Assembly (NCBI RefSeq): GCF_900591205.1
Contig: NZ_UUPU01000067.1
Location: 1 to 64,000, forward strand
Direction: 5' to 3'
DNA from: Pseudomonas viridiflava
GTDB taxonomy: Bacteria; Pseudomonadota; Gammaproteobacteria; Pseudomonadales; Pseudomonadaceae
DNA: 64,000 nucleotides
Below are positions 42,342 through 51,141 of this stretch, piece after piece. The stretch's first letter is position 1. The number at the start of each line of letters is the position of its first letter. Below the pieces are notes generated by a model. That model saw only the letters and a list, made by a program, of their open reading frames with translations, did no database searches and was not told where the DNA came from. A program made the translations under genes and the position numbers.

Positions 42342-42635
42342 ATGACCTTCCAAACCCTTGTTTTGCCTGATGTACGTACACTGGCCGCAGCCCTGCGGGC
42401 CAAGCTGTGCCGCGAGCCTGCAGGCTTTTCGCCGACCCGCTCGGCGTTTGCCGCACCCTCCCCTCAAGTGCGCCCGGCCCACCCGCTGGCACACTGGCGT
42501 GCCTGCCCAGCCACTGGCCAACTGCAGCAGCACTGGGATCACGCCGACCCTCAAGACCCACAGAGACCGACCGTTTACAGCCTGGCGCAAGCCCGCCTGA
42601 TGCTCGGTCTTTACCTGAGCGCTCGCGCCGCTTAA
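42342..42635 (+). CDS. 97-residue ORF in the mgtA leader
   Basis: Starts MTFQTLVLPDVRTLAAALRA behind CGAGGTGTGTT, a good ribosome binding site, and ends YSLAQARLMLGLYLSARAA. It is rich in Pro, Ala and Arg, with no membrane segment. The C-terminal helix looks amphipathic. It could be a small protein made with MgtA or a leader whose translation controls downstream transcription. Family unknown. Confidence 0.55.
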   Translation: MTFQTLVLPDVRTLAAALRAKLCREPAGFSPTRSAFAAPSPQVRPAHPLAHWRACPATGQLQQHWDHADPQDPQRPTVYSLAQARLMLGLYLSARAA

Positions 42636-42682
42636 ACCTGCTGCAAACAGCAACTTCCTTATTGAATAACCTGGAGTTCTTT

Positions 42683-42721
42683 ATGAACACTTCCAGTGGT
42701 ACTCGGCTGGCCGCTAGTTAA
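42683..42721 (+). CDS. 12-residue candidate leader peptide before mgtA
   Basis: ATG with CTGGAG six bases upstream opens a frame of 12 codons (MNTSSGTRLAAS) ending in TAA, 138 bases before the mgtA start. Enterobacterial mgtA has a short leader peptide, mgtL, with a different sequence. Role by analogy only. Confidence 0.4.
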   Translation: MNTSSGTRLAAS

Positions 42722-42859
42722 CTAACGCCACCACAGAAGTTATACGAACACCTAATTTGAACCGATCGCGAAGTCCGCGGCTCGGCATGCTTTCGCTCGC
42801 CTGTATTCAGGTAAGTACCGGGTATGTTTTGTCGAGAATTGGCGACAGGAGTACACACA

Positions 42860-45568
42860 ATGAGCGCCGTAAAAAACCCGCCACTGCACAACAAAAAAGG
42901 CACCGACAGCAAACTGTCGATGCGTGCCGCCCGCGAAGCCCACAACGGCCTGTCTGCCACCCTGGCCAACGTGCGCGCCACCCAGGATGGCCTGACCGAA
43001 CTGGACGCCGCAGCGCGCCTGCAACGCGAAGGCTACAACGAAGTCGCGCATGACAAGCCGCCTCACGCCATCGTCCAGTTCCTGCAGGCCCTGAACAACC
43101 CCTTCATCTATGTGCTGCTGACCCTGGGCGGTATCAGCTTCTTCACCGATTGCTGGCTGCCGATGCAGGACGGCGAAGAGGCCGACCCGACCAAAGTCGT
43201 GATCATCATGACCATGGTGTTGCTCAGCAGCCTGCTGCGTTTCTGGCAGGAACACCGCTCGGCCAAATCCGCCGAAGCCTTGAAAGCCATGGTGCGCACT
43301 ACCGCGACCGTGCTGCGCCGCCAACAGGTGGGCACCCAGCCGACCCTGCACGAAGTGCCGATGCGTGAATTGGTGGCCGGCGATATCGTGCAACTGTCGG
43401 CCGGCGACATGATCCCCGCCGATATCCGTCTGATCGAGTCGCGTGACCTGTTTATCAGCCAAGCCGTGCTCACCGGTGAAGCCTTGCCGGTCGAGAAATA
43501 CGACACCCTGGGGGATGTGACGCAAAAATCCGCCAGTTCCCCGGCGGCCGACCAGGGCAACCTGCTGGACCTGGCGAACATCTGCTTCATGGGCACCAAC
43601 GTGGTCAGCGGCCGGGCCAAAGCCGTGGTGGTAGCGACCGGGCCGCGCACCTACTTTGGCTCGCTGGCCAAGGCGATCGTCGGCTCGCGGGGGCAAACCG
43701 CCTTCGACCGAGGGGTGAACAGCGTCAGCTGGTTGCTGATCCGCTTCATGCTGGTGATGGTGCCGATCGTGTTCCTGCTCAATGGCTTCTCCAAAGGCGA
43801 CTGGGGCGATGCCTTCCTGTTTGCCCTGGCGGTGGCCGTGGGCCTGACCCCGGAAATGCTGCCGATGATCGTCAGCGCCAACCTGGCCAAGGGCGCCACG
43901 GCCATGGCCAAGCGCAAAGTGGTGGTCAAGCGCCTTAACGCGATCCAGAACTTCGGCTCGATGGACGTGCTGTGCACCGACAAAACCGGCACCCTGACCC
44001 AGGACAAAATCATCCTCGAACACCACGTCAATGCCTTTGGCCAGCGTGATGATGCGGTGCTGTCCCTGGCCTGGCTCAACAGCTACCACCAGAGCGGCAT
44101 GAAAAACCTGATGGACCAGGCCGTGGTGCAGTTCTCGGAGCAGAATCCGAAGTTCCAGGTGCCGTTTGCCTACAGCAAGGTCGATGAATTGCCCTTTGAC
44201 TTTGTACGCCGTCGTCTGTCGATCGTGGTCAAGGACGCCGCCGCCGACCACTTGCTGGTGTGCAAGGGCGCCGTGGAAGAAATGCTCGGCATCTCCACAC
44301 ATGTGCTGGAGGCCGGCACCGCCGTACCGCTGGATGAGCGTCGCCGCGACGAATTGCTGGCGATTGCCAACGACTACAACGAAGACGGTTTCCGTGTACT
44401 GGTGGTGGCAACCCGTAACATCCCCAAAGCCCTGACCCGCCAGCAGTACACCACTGCCGATGAGCGCAATCTGGTGATCCAGGGCTTCCTGACCTTCCTC
44501 GATCCGCCGAAGGAAACCGCCGGGCCGGCGATTGCCGCACTGCAACAAATCGGCGTGGCGGTGAAAGTGCTGACCGGCGACAACGCCGTGGTCACCAGCA
44601 AGATCTGCCGCCAGGTCGGCCTCGAACCAGGCCAGCCGCTGCTGGGTGTGGAAATCGAAGCCATGGACGACGCGACCCTGCTGCGCCGCGTGGAAGAACG
44701 CACGGTGTTCGCCAAGCTGACCCCGCTGCAGAAATCCCGGGTGCTCAAGGCGCTGCAAGCCAACGGCCACACCGTCGGCTTCCTGGGCGACGGGATCAAC
44801 GATGCGCCGGCCCTGCGCGATGCCGACGTGGGCATCTCGGTGGACAGCGCTACGGACATCGCCAAGGAATCGGCGGATATCATCCTGCTCGAAAAGAGCC
44901 TGATGGTGCTCGAAGAAGGCGTGCTCAAGGGTCGCGAAACCTTCGGCAATATCATGAAGTACCTGAACATGACCGCCAGCTCCAACTTCGGCAACGTGTT
45001 CTCGGTGCTGGTGGCCAGTGCGTTCATCCCGTTCCTGCCGATGCTGTCGATCCACCTGCTGCTGCAAAACCTCATGTACGACATCTCCCAGTTGGCCCTG
45101 CCGTGGGACAAGATGGACAAGGAATACCTGGCCAAACCGCGCAAGTGGGATGCGAAAAACATCGGTCGCTTCATGATCTGGATCGGGCCGACCTCGTCGA
45201 TCTTCGACATCACCACCTTTGCCCTGATGTGGTACGTGTTCGCCGCCAACAGTGTGGAAATGCAGACCCTGTTCCAGTCCGGCTGGTTTATCGAGGGGCT
45301 GCTCTCGCAAACCCTGGTGGTGCATATGTTGCGCACGCGCAAGATCCCGTTCTTCCAGAGCACGGCGGCCTGGCCAGTGCTGATGATGACCTGCATCGTG
45401 ATCGCGCTGGGGATCTACGTGCCGTTTTCGCCGCTGGGCACCCTGGTGGGCCTGCAACCGCTGCCGATGGCCTACTTCCCATGGCTGGTGGGCACGTTGC
45501 TCAGCTACTGCTGCGTGGCGCAACTGATGAAAACGATCTACATCCGCCGCTTCAAGCAGTGGTACTGA
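42860..45568 (+). CDS. mgtA: Magnesium-translocating P-type ATPase
   Basis: A 902-residue P3B-type inner-membrane ATPase importing Mg2+. Features in order: N-terminal cation-ATPase domain, helices near 80-120, actuator with LTGEALPVEKYD, phosphorylation site CTDKTGTLTQDK, nucleotide domain, hinge with GDGINDAPALRDADVGISVD, and C-terminal helices with NLMYDISQLALPWDKMDKEY. AGGAG eight bases before ATG 42860 fixes the start. A long leader with two small ORFs precedes it. The large open frame on the opposite strand is a codon-bias shadow. Confidence 0.96.
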   Translation: MSAVKNPPLHNKKGTDSKLSMRAAREAHNGLSATLANVRATQDGLTELDAAARLQREGYNEVAHDKPPHAIVQFLQALNNPFIYVLLTLGGISFFTDCWLPMQDGEEADPTKVVIIMTMVLLSSLLRFWQEHRSAKSAEALKAMVRTTATVLRRQQVGTQPTLHEVPMRELVAGDIVQLSAGDMIPADIRLIESRDLFISQAVLTGEALPVEKYDTLGDVTQKSASSPAADQGNLLDLANICFMGTNVVSGRAKAVVVATGPRTYFGSLAKAIVGSRGQTAFDRGVNSVSWLLIRFMLVMVPIVFLLNGFSKGDWGDAFLFALAVAVGLTPEMLPMIVSANLAKGATAMAKRKVVVKRLNAIQNFGSMDVLCTDKTGTLTQDKIILEHHVNAFGQRDDAVLSLAWLNSYHQSGMKNLMDQAVVQFSEQNPKFQVPFAYSKVDELPFDFVRRRLSIVVKDAAADHLLVCKGAVEEMLGISTHVLEAGTAVPLDERRRDELLAIANDYNEDGFRVLVVATRNIPKALTRQQYTTADERNLVIQGFLTFLDPPKETAGPAIAALQQIGVAVKVLTGDNAVVTSKICRQVGLEPGQPLLGVEIEAMDDATLLRRVEERTVFAKLTPLQKSRVLKALQANGHTVGFLGDGINDAPALRDADVGISVDSATDIAKESADIILLEKSLMVLEEGVLKGRETFGNIMKYLNMTASSNFGNVFSVLVASAFIPFLPMLSIHLLLQNLMYDISQLALPWDKMDKEYLAKPRKWDAKNIGRFMIWIGPTSSIFDITTFALMWYVFAANSVEMQTLFQSGWFIEGLLSQTLVVHMLRTRKIPFFQSTAAWPVLMMTCIVIALGIYVPFSPLGTLVGLQPLPMAYFPWLVGTLLSYCCVAQLMKTIYIRRFKQWY

Positions 45569-45632
45569 TCCCCCCGCCGTTTAAACGGTGGCGGCCGCCC
45601 GGCCGTCACCGTGCATCACAAGGACTCTGACT

Positions 45633-45980
45633 ATGCGCGTGTTGATCTGTGCAGGTCGTCATTACGCCGACACCAAAAAGTCCCGCCAAGTGCTGGACGC
45701 TTACCACCGCCTGCGCCCCGTGCAGGTATTGATCCACGGCGGCAACCAATTCCTCGGCAGCGACGTCGAGGAATGGGCGCGGGAACTGGGCATCGACGTG
45801 GTGCGCTACCCGCCCAACTGGCAACGCCACGGCAAGCAGGCGGAACGCCAGCGCAACCATTTCATGCTGGCCGACAGCCGGCCCGACGTGGTCATCGCCC
45901 TGCCGGGTGGTGATGACACATCCGAGCTGGTCTGCCAGGCCAAAGCCAGCGGCATTTCGGTGCTGACCGTAGAAAGCTGA
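45633..45980 (+). CDS. SLOG/DUF2493-like protein
   Basis: A 115-residue Rossmann-like protein. MRVLICAGRHYADTKKSRQV, VLIHGGNQFLGSDVEEWARE and VVIALPGGDDTSELVCQAKA match the small YspA-like SLOG family, thought to bind nucleotide-derived ligands. AAGGA precedes the ATG. It follows mgtA by 64 bases on the same strand. Confidence 0.82.
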   Translation: MRVLICAGRHYADTKKSRQVLDAYHRLRPVQVLIHGGNQFLGSDVEEWARELGIDVVRYPPNWQRHGKQAERQRNHFMLADSRPDVVIALPGGDDTSELVCQAKASGISVLTVES

Positions 45981-45998
45981 ATTCAAGCGAGGTGCATC

Positions 45999-46820
45999 AT
46001 GCACAAAAAACACAACCCAGCGCGTCACGACGGGTTTGCCAAATACCGTGCGCGCCAATATCGCGGTGCGCGTCACACCCTGCTGTTGCTGCCAGCGGCT
46101 AAACGGCGTGCGCTGCAACGCAACCTGATCTTTATCGGCGTGACCCTGGGCCTGATTTTACTGATCGCCGTATGTTCCAAAGCCCAGGCCGCCGGGGGGG
46201 CGTACACCGTGGATGACGGCGCGGTGAATGATCCGGGCACCTGCAATGTCGACGCCTGGTACACCGCCAATCGTCACGCAGGCCGCCTCCACAACGAAAC
46301 CCTGAACCCCGCCTGTACGCTCAGCGCACTGCCGGGTGTGCAATGGAGCGCAGCACTGTCCCGCGCCAGTGGCAGTGGCGACGCCGAGACTCAGGTCAGC
46401 CCACAAGTCAAAGCACAGGTACTGTCGCGGGAGGACTTGGGCCTGCAACTGGCAGTTTCGGCAACCAGCCATTTTGCGCTGGACCGTGGGCATGCGTTCG
46501 ACGGCGCGGATTTCAATCTGCCCTTGACCTGGCAACCCGTGGAGGCGCTGCGCCTGAACCTCAACGGCGGCTGGACACATGCCGATAACGGCGGCGAACA
46601 GAACCACCGCCTGACCTGGGGCACTGGTTTGGAGTACCAGGTGGCAGGCGCGTTAACCCTGATCGGCGAGCGCTACGGCCAGGAAGGCGGCGACCAGGCA
46701 TGGCAAGCCGGCCCGCGATTTCATCTGGGCCACGCGGTTGACGTGGACCTGGTGGTCGGGCAAAGCCTGAGCGGGGATCACAACCAGTGGCTGACCACCG
46801 GTGCAACGCTGCGGTTCTAG
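45999..46820 (+). CDS. Outer-membrane barrel-like hypothetical protein
   Basis: A 273-residue protein with an odd N-terminus: about 40 basic residues (MHKKHNPARHDGFAKYRARQ at the start), then a hydrophobic helix (NLIFIGVTLGLILLIAVCSK, about 42-61) ending in AQAA like a signal peptidase site. The rest has alternating beta-strand patterns and ends TTGATLRF, a terminal Phe as in outer-membrane proteins. I suggest an exported barrel with a long n-region. Family unknown. Confidence 0.65.
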   Translation: MHKKHNPARHDGFAKYRARQYRGARHTLLLLPAAKRRALQRNLIFIGVTLGLILLIAVCSKAQAAGGAYTVDDGAVNDPGTCNVDAWYTANRHAGRLHNETLNPACTLSALPGVQWSAALSRASGSGDAETQVSPQVKAQVLSREDLGLQLAVSATSHFALDRGHAFDGADFNLPLTWQPVEALRLNLNGGWTHADNGGEQNHRLTWGTGLEYQVAGALTLIGERYGQEGGDQAWQAGPRFHLGHAVDVDLVVGQSLSGDHNQWLTTGATLRF

Positions 46821-46894
46821 GCTGCCGGAACACCATGACCGCCGGGCGGCCACGCCTTATGATGAGGCCACTGCGCCAATAAGAGATAAAGCCT

Positions 46895-47422
46895 GTGAAC
46901 CGTATCGAACAGATCGCGCTGATGGCGACCTATAACCAGTGGATGAATCGCAAGGTCTACGACGCGGCCGCCAGCCTGAGCCCTGCCGCGTTGGTGCAGG
47001 GCCGGCAGGCGTTTTTCGGTTCGATCCTCGGCACCCTCAACCACCTGGTCCTGGGCGATACGGTGTGGCTCAAACGCTTTGCGCTGCACCCCGCCGGTTA
47101 CTCGGCACTGGCCCCGTTGAGCACCATCGCCACGCCGCCCGACCTCAAGCACCTGGCCTTCACCGACCTGCACCAACTCGCGGCCCGGCGCGCCTGGCTC
47201 GATCAATTGATCATCGACTGGGCCCGTAGCCTCAGCGACAGCGACCTCGAGCACCGCCTGCAGTACCACACCATGCGCGGCGTCGCGACGCACAAGCCGT
47301 TCTTCAGCCTGTTGGTGCATTTTTTCAACCACCAGACCCACCACCGGGGCCAAGTCACAACGCTATTGACCCAGGCGGGCGTGGATGTGGGTGATACGGA
47401 CCTGCTGGCACTGATCGACTAG
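46895..47422 (+). CDS. DinB-family protein
   Basis: A 175-residue four-helix-bundle protein. Metal-site His residues are visible in TLNHLVLGD and HFFNHQTHHRGQ. Family members include thiol-dependent metalloenzymes; specific function unknown. It starts at GTG 46895 behind AAGAGATAAAGCC. Confidence 0.88.
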   Translation: MNRIEQIALMATYNQWMNRKVYDAAASLSPAALVQGRQAFFGSILGTLNHLVLGDTVWLKRFALHPAGYSALAPLSTIATPPDLKHLAFTDLHQLAARRAWLDQLIIDWARSLSDSDLEHRLQYHTMRGVATHKPFFSLLVHFFNHQTHHRGQVTTLLTQAGVDVGDTDLLALID

Positions 47423-47578
47423 TAATAGGCGCGACATCTATTCGTTTGAAGGTAATAAGCGAACGTCACAGGGTGTGTGGGGTCGTAACTTCAGGTGTCG
47501 GGATTTTTCACCACCCGCCCTCCCCGCGCGCATTGTGGGTTTACCGATGCGCGTACCCCATAAGAAGGAGACGCTTAC

Positions 47579-47860
47579 ATGGTCATTCACTTCAAAGTCG
47601 CCGGGCATCTGGCCTGCGGCCATCACGGTAACAACCTCCCGTCCAGCACCGAGCTGAACCGCGTCAAGTGCCGTACCTGCCGCAACACCGACGCCTACAA
47701 GGAAGCCCGTCGCACCCAGCGTAACGCAGCCCGCCGCGCCAACCGTAAAGCCAAGACCCACGCCGCCGGTGACTGGCGCAGCGCGTGGACGCAACGCCTG
47801 ACCGCTCTGCCCGGCTTGCAGCGCCTGCCACGGGGCTTTATCGGCCAACCTTTCGTATAG
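47579..47860 (+). CDS. Small basic zinc-ribbon-like protein
   Basis: A 93-residue basic protein starting MVIHFKVAGHLACGHHGNNL. CGHH followed by CRTC about 18 residues later could bind zinc. After that comes an Arg/Ala-rich helix (EARRTQRNAARRANRKAKTH) that could bind nucleic acid. GAAGGAGACGCTTAC is a strong ribosome binding site. Family unknown. Confidence 0.72.
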   Translation: MVIHFKVAGHLACGHHGNNLPSSTELNRVKCRTCRNTDAYKEARRTQRNAARRANRKAKTHAAGDWRSAWTQRLTALPGLQRLPRGFIGQPFV

Positions 47861-47870
47861 TTGCGCGATA

Positions 47871-47898
47871 CCCTGTGGCGAGCCTGCTCACCACAGGG
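47871..47898. repeat. Short stem-loop
   Basis: CCCTGTGG (47871-47878) pairs with CCACAGGG (47891-47898) over a 12-base loop containing GCGAGCCTGCTC, like a worn REP core. No T run follows on either strand. Confidence 0.6.
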
Positions 47899-47899
47899 C

Positions 47900-48082
47900 T
47901 TACGGTAAACCCCAGTATTGCGGCTCAAAGACTTCAAGACTGGGCAAGCGCCGGTCGGCGTGCTGGGATTTCTCGCCCGGCACTGCTGAGTCGTGCGTGG
48001 TGACTGCATACCTGCCCGCGACCTTCGCCGCCATGCCTACCAGAGGACAGCCGCTCCCCTGTAGGAACCCTCCGAGCCTCAT
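47900..48082 (-). CDS. Doubtful 60-residue ORF
   Basis: Open frame starting MRLGGFLQGSGCPLVGMAAK. The segment with GRYAVTTHDSAVPGEKSQHA recalls small frames found in pseudomonad intergenic DNA, but there is no clear ribosome binding site and codon use is not persuasive. It may be a conserved non-coding sequence. Confidence 0.3.
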   Translation of the reverse strand: MRLGGFLQGSGCPLVGMAAKVAGRYAVTTHDSAVPGEKSQHADRRLPSLEVFEPQYWGLP

Positions 48083-48084
48083 CT

Positions 48085-48121
48085 AAAAGCTCCTGTAGAT
48101 CACTGATCTACCGAGCTTTTT
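48085..48121. terminator. Terminator-like hairpin
   Basis: AAAAGCTC-N2-GTAGATC pairs with GATCTAC-N-GAGCTTTTT. T or A runs flank it on both sides, so it may work in both directions. It ends the zinc-ribbon gene region before the tRNA promoter. Confidence 0.8.
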
Positions 48122-48158
48122 CATTCGTTAAACGGTGCAAGAAAGCTGGCCTCTGACC

Positions 48159-48187
48159 TTGCGCCCAGACGCCTGGATCTATATATT
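48159..48187 (+). promoter_or_regulatory. tRNA-Leu promoter
   Basis: TTGCGC (48159-48164) and TATATT (48182-48187) are separated by 17 bases, placing a start about 18 bases before the mature tRNA. Confidence 0.65.
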
Positions 48188-48212
48188 CTCAACCCTGCTG
48201 CACCGCGCTACC

Positions 48213-48299
48213 GCCCGAATGGCGAAACTGGTAGACGCATGGGACTTAAAATCCCCCGCTCGTAAGGGCGTCCCGGTTCGATTCCGGGTTCGGGCACCA
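48213..48299 (+). tRNA. tRNA-Leu (anticodon UAA)
   Basis: An 87-base gene with encoded CCA. Acceptor arms GCCCGAA (48213-48219) and TTCGGGC (48289-48295) pair fully. The anticodon loop CTTAAAA gives UAA. A long variable arm (about CCGCTCGTAAGGGCG) marks a class II leucine tRNA; the T loop is GGTTCGATTCC. A strong hairpin with TTTT follows. Confidence 0.97.
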
Positions 48300-48300
48300 A

Positions 48301-48347
48301 AGATATCAAGGGCTTGCATGATGAACTTCATGCAGGCCCTTATCTTT
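48301..48347 (+). terminator. Rho-independent terminator of tRNA-Leu
   Basis: AAGGGCTTGCATGA (48308-48321) pairs with TCATGCAGGCCCTT (48328-48341) with one wobble and a six-base loop, followed by ATCTTTT. Confidence 0.88.
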
Positions 48348-48464
48348 TGCGCTTCGCAATTTACAAGCTTGCTCCGCAATTCCCCTCTCTGACGTTCTGC
48401 CGACTCAATTCAAATCCCCCGTTTCGCCGACTGCTACGCTGTTCACTCCACCCGAGGAACGCCG

Positions 48465-48674
48465 ATGCCAAACTCAGACTTACTCCCCTCCCTTCTGTCC
48501 AAGCTCTACGAAAACCAACTGGCCCTTGAGGCTTCCATCATGGAGCTATCGAATTGGGTCGAGCAGCGTGGCTCCGCCGAGGTCGCAGAAAATATCCGGA
48601 GTGCGCTGCACACCATCGACGAAAATGAGGAGTTTATTAAGCTGACCCTGGCAGTGCTCATGGCGCCTGAGTGA
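48465..48674 (+). CDS. Small helical hypothetical protein
   Basis: A 69-residue acidic, helical protein starting MPNSDLLPSLLSKLYENQLA and ending LTLAVLMAPE. GAGGAACGCCG precedes the ATG. No membrane segment. Family unknown to me; the pattern of two long amphipathic helices suggests a dimeric bundle. Confidence 0.65.
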   Translation: MPNSDLLPSLLSKLYENQLALEASIMELSNWVEQRGSAEVAENIRSALHTIDENEEFIKLTLAVLMAPE

Positions 48675-48854
48675 TCGTTATTTGCAGGCCAGCGACCAGA
48701 GCTGGTCGAGCTTGGTGGTTAAGAACGTTCGGGCTTTGCAGCAACGTACCCAGGGACCTCGTTAAGGCAATCAACCATCAGATCATTCAGAAAAGGGCAT
48801 CCCGCGTGGATGGAACAAGCGTCTTCGAGGTAGGAGGCGAGACGCTGGAGGTAC
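48675..48854. other. Non-coding gap before the hupE remnant
   Basis: Frames run across this 180-base stretch on both strands but have no start signals or recognisable motifs. I see no RNA gene. Confidence 0.4.
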
Positions 48855-49435
48855 TTAACGCACCAGTAACAGCACACCTGCCCCAGCCGAAACCAAGCCG
48901 ACAATACGAACAAGCACTGCGCCACCGAGTGGCGCCCAGCGCGCCACGCCATAGCCGGTTGCGTGCAGCGACGATGTCGCTGCAACAAACCCGACGGCAT
49001 ACCACGCAGGGCTGGCCATCTGCGGTAACTCAATGCCATGGGCAATGCCGTGCGCCAGCCCGGCCAGCCCGGTGATTACGATACTGACAGCCATCGGCGG
49101 ACTCGCCGCTACGGCAACCAGCAAACCCAACGCAAGTACCGAGGCAGCAATACCGCTCTCCAGATACGGCACCGAAAACCCGTCAAAACCCAACAAACCT
49201 CCCAATAACATGCAGCTCACAAAGGCCACCGGCAACGTCCACCTGGCACTGCCCTTCTGTTGCGCAGCCCACAGCCCACTGCAAACATCGCCAACAGGTG
49301 GTCGATACCGGTCAACGGGTGCGTCACACCCGCCATCAGACCTGACTCATCATGGCCGGGATGGGCAAATGCCAACGCTGGCAGTACACATAGCACCGTA
49401 CAAATAATCACACGCGCAGATTGAATGTTCAGCAT
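48855..49435 (-). pseudogene. hupE: HupE/UreJ nickel/cobalt permease, frameshifted
   Basis: The first frame (from ATG 49435) gives a signal-like start and HPGHDESGLMAGVTHPLTGI, then DHLLAMFAVG, and then loses the family. The second frame (ending at 48855) carries the rest, including LPVAFVSCMLLGGLLG and GLAHGIAHGIELP. Restoring one C between plus-strand 49273 and 49274 joins them as AVGLWAAQQ and gives a 193-residue protein of normal length. The rest is undamaged, so this is a recent mutation, a sequencing error or a phase switch. It is last in the amiC-amiR-amidase direction, and nickel is needed by the neighbouring urease. Confidence 0.88.
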
Positions 49436-49510
49436 GAAAGACTCCTTGGGTCAGTCACCAAACCCAGTCGCCAGCAACCTTGTTCGCCGGCGCATGGGCA
49501 GACAATAGGT

Positions 49511-51046
49511 TTACAGCACCGGGGGTTTAGGGAATGCGCCACGCGCTTGTTCGTAGGCATGGGCAACGCGTAATGCGAGGGCGTCCTGGAAACGCGGAGC
49601 AACGATCATCATGGCTACCGGCAAACCGTCCGCAAGCCCCGCCGGGATCGACGTCGCGGGGTGCCCCGTGAGGTCAAACGGCGCGGTATTGGCGAGCATG
49701 TCCAGTGCACTGTGTACGTACTCCTCGACGGGCGCATCCGCGGCGGTCAACGGCGTGGCTACGAACGGCATGGTGGGCATTACCAATACATCAAAATCCT
49801 TGAATGCCTCGTCGTACTGGCGGGTCAGCTCCGGCACCAGCATCCGTGCCTTGGCGTAGTAGGCGCCATGCAGGTTTTTCAGGCTGTAGTGACCAGTCAA
49901 CGCCACCGCTCGCACGCTGCTGGACAACGCGTCAGCGTGTTCACGGCGTTTTTCGCCGAAGTAACGCATGATGTCCGGGTCGTAATAACCGTCGACGTTC
50001 ATGCCATAACCATTGCCCTGCAGCATCTGATACGCCGCGCCGTCAGTGGCAATCACGTTCCACAGATCCAACGCCACGCCCGTATGCCACGGCGCACTGG
50101 CTTCGCCGACGCTGGCGCCCAGGCTTTCAAGCTGGGCGACCGCCGCCTTGACCAGTGCATCCACCTGCGGCTCGGACATTCCCGGGATCGCAAAACCCTC
50201 TCGCAGCACGCCGATTTTCAAGCCGCTGACGCCCTGGTCCAGCGTCGCGAGGCAGTTGACCGCCGGCGGATTTTTCTGCCGCGAATCAAGCCCGTCGGCC
50301 CCCGCAATAACGTCGAGCATCACTGCCACATCGCGCACGTTATTGGCCATCGGGCCCACATGGTCGATGGTTCGCTCAATCGGGAACGCCCCGGTGTAAG
50401 GCACCAGGCCGTAAGTTGGTTTGTGCCCTACGATGCCGCTCCAGGCTGACGGCATCCGGATCGAACCGCCCTGATCGCCGCCGATGGCCATGTCAACTTG
50501 GCCAAGCGCCACCAGCACCGCGCTTCCGCTGGACGAGCCGCCTGCATTGCGCGTCAAGTCCCACGGGTTTTTAACCGGGCCGCTGGCGGAGGTAAAACTT
50601 GCCCCGGAAAAACACAAGTCTTCACAGACCGACTTGCCCACCACCGTAGCCCCGGCCGCCAGCAAGCGTTTGACCACCGTGGCGTCTTCGGATGGGACAT
50701 AACCGTCCAGGCTCAATGAGCCGTTAGCCATGGGGACGCCAGCCACCGATACGTTGTCCTTGATGACCACGGTCTTGCCGGCCAACGGCCCTTGCGCCGC
50801 TCCGACGATTCGGGTTTTCACGTACCACGCGCCGTGCAGGTTGTCTGCCTCGGCGGCTTTGTTGTATTCGCGTTCAGGCGGTTGCTGCGCGACGTTGGCG
50901 GCGTACAGCGCATCAATAGCTTCGTAGGCGTTCAACGTTTCGTCGGCCAGGTTGAGGAATGCCTCCATCTGGCTATCTGTCAGGTGATAACCATGGTCTT
51001 CGGCGGCAATCAGAAAATCGGCTTTGCTGGGACGTTTTACGGACAT
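49511..51046 (-). CDS. Amidase (amidase-signature family)
   Basis: A 511-residue amidase-signature hydrolase. The Ser-Ser-Lys triad can be placed: Lys in TVVIKDNVSVAG, and the serines in NAGGSSSGSAVLVA and the GGDQGGSIRMPSAW stretch. It would release ammonia from a carboxamide or a urea derivative such as allophanate-like compounds; substrate unknown. GGAG six bases before ATG 51046 decides the start. It lies 213 bases downstream of amiR and probably depends on it; two A1/G4 hexaloop hairpins lie in that gap. Confidence 0.9.
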   Translation of the reverse strand: MSVKRPSKADFLIAAEDHGYHLTDSQMEAFLNLADETLNAYEAIDALYAANVAQQPPEREYNKAAEADNLHGAWYVKTRIVGAAQGPLAGKTVVIKDNVSVAGVPMANGSLSLDGYVPSEDATVVKRLLAAGATVVGKSVCEDLCFSGASFTSASGPVKNPWDLTRNAGGSSSGSAVLVALGQVDMAIGGDQGGSIRMPSAWSGIVGHKPTYGLVPYTGAFPIERTIDHVGPMANNVRDVAVMLDVIAGADGLDSRQKNPPAVNCLATLDQGVSGLKIGVLREGFAIPGMSEPQVDALVKAAVAQLESLGASVGEASAPWHTGVALDLWNVIATDGAAYQMLQGNGYGMNVDGYYDPDIMRYFGEKRREHADALSSSVRAVALTGHYSLKNLHGAYYAKARMLVPELTRQYDEAFKDFDVLVMPTMPFVATPLTAADAPVEEYVHSALDMLANTAPFDLTGHPATSIPAGLADGLPVAMMIVAPRFQDALALRVAHAYEQARGAFPKPPVL

Positions 51047-51141
51047 GGTGTTCTCCAAATGACGTTAAGAACCACCCGATATCGGGCGCTCATTGACGCG
51101 AACCGCCCATACCCAATGCACAGGTTACGGCTCGCTCCGGA

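Noticed and set aside
42752..45523. 923-codon open frame on the minus strand opposite mgtA
   Set aside because: It is the antisense shadow of a high-GC gene; its product is His/Gln/Arg-rich with no family motif, while the plus strand encodes a complete P-type ATPase.
48671..49075. 134-codon plus-strand frame over the hupE region
   Set aside because: Antisense to the HupE/UreJ sequence, with no motif or good start.
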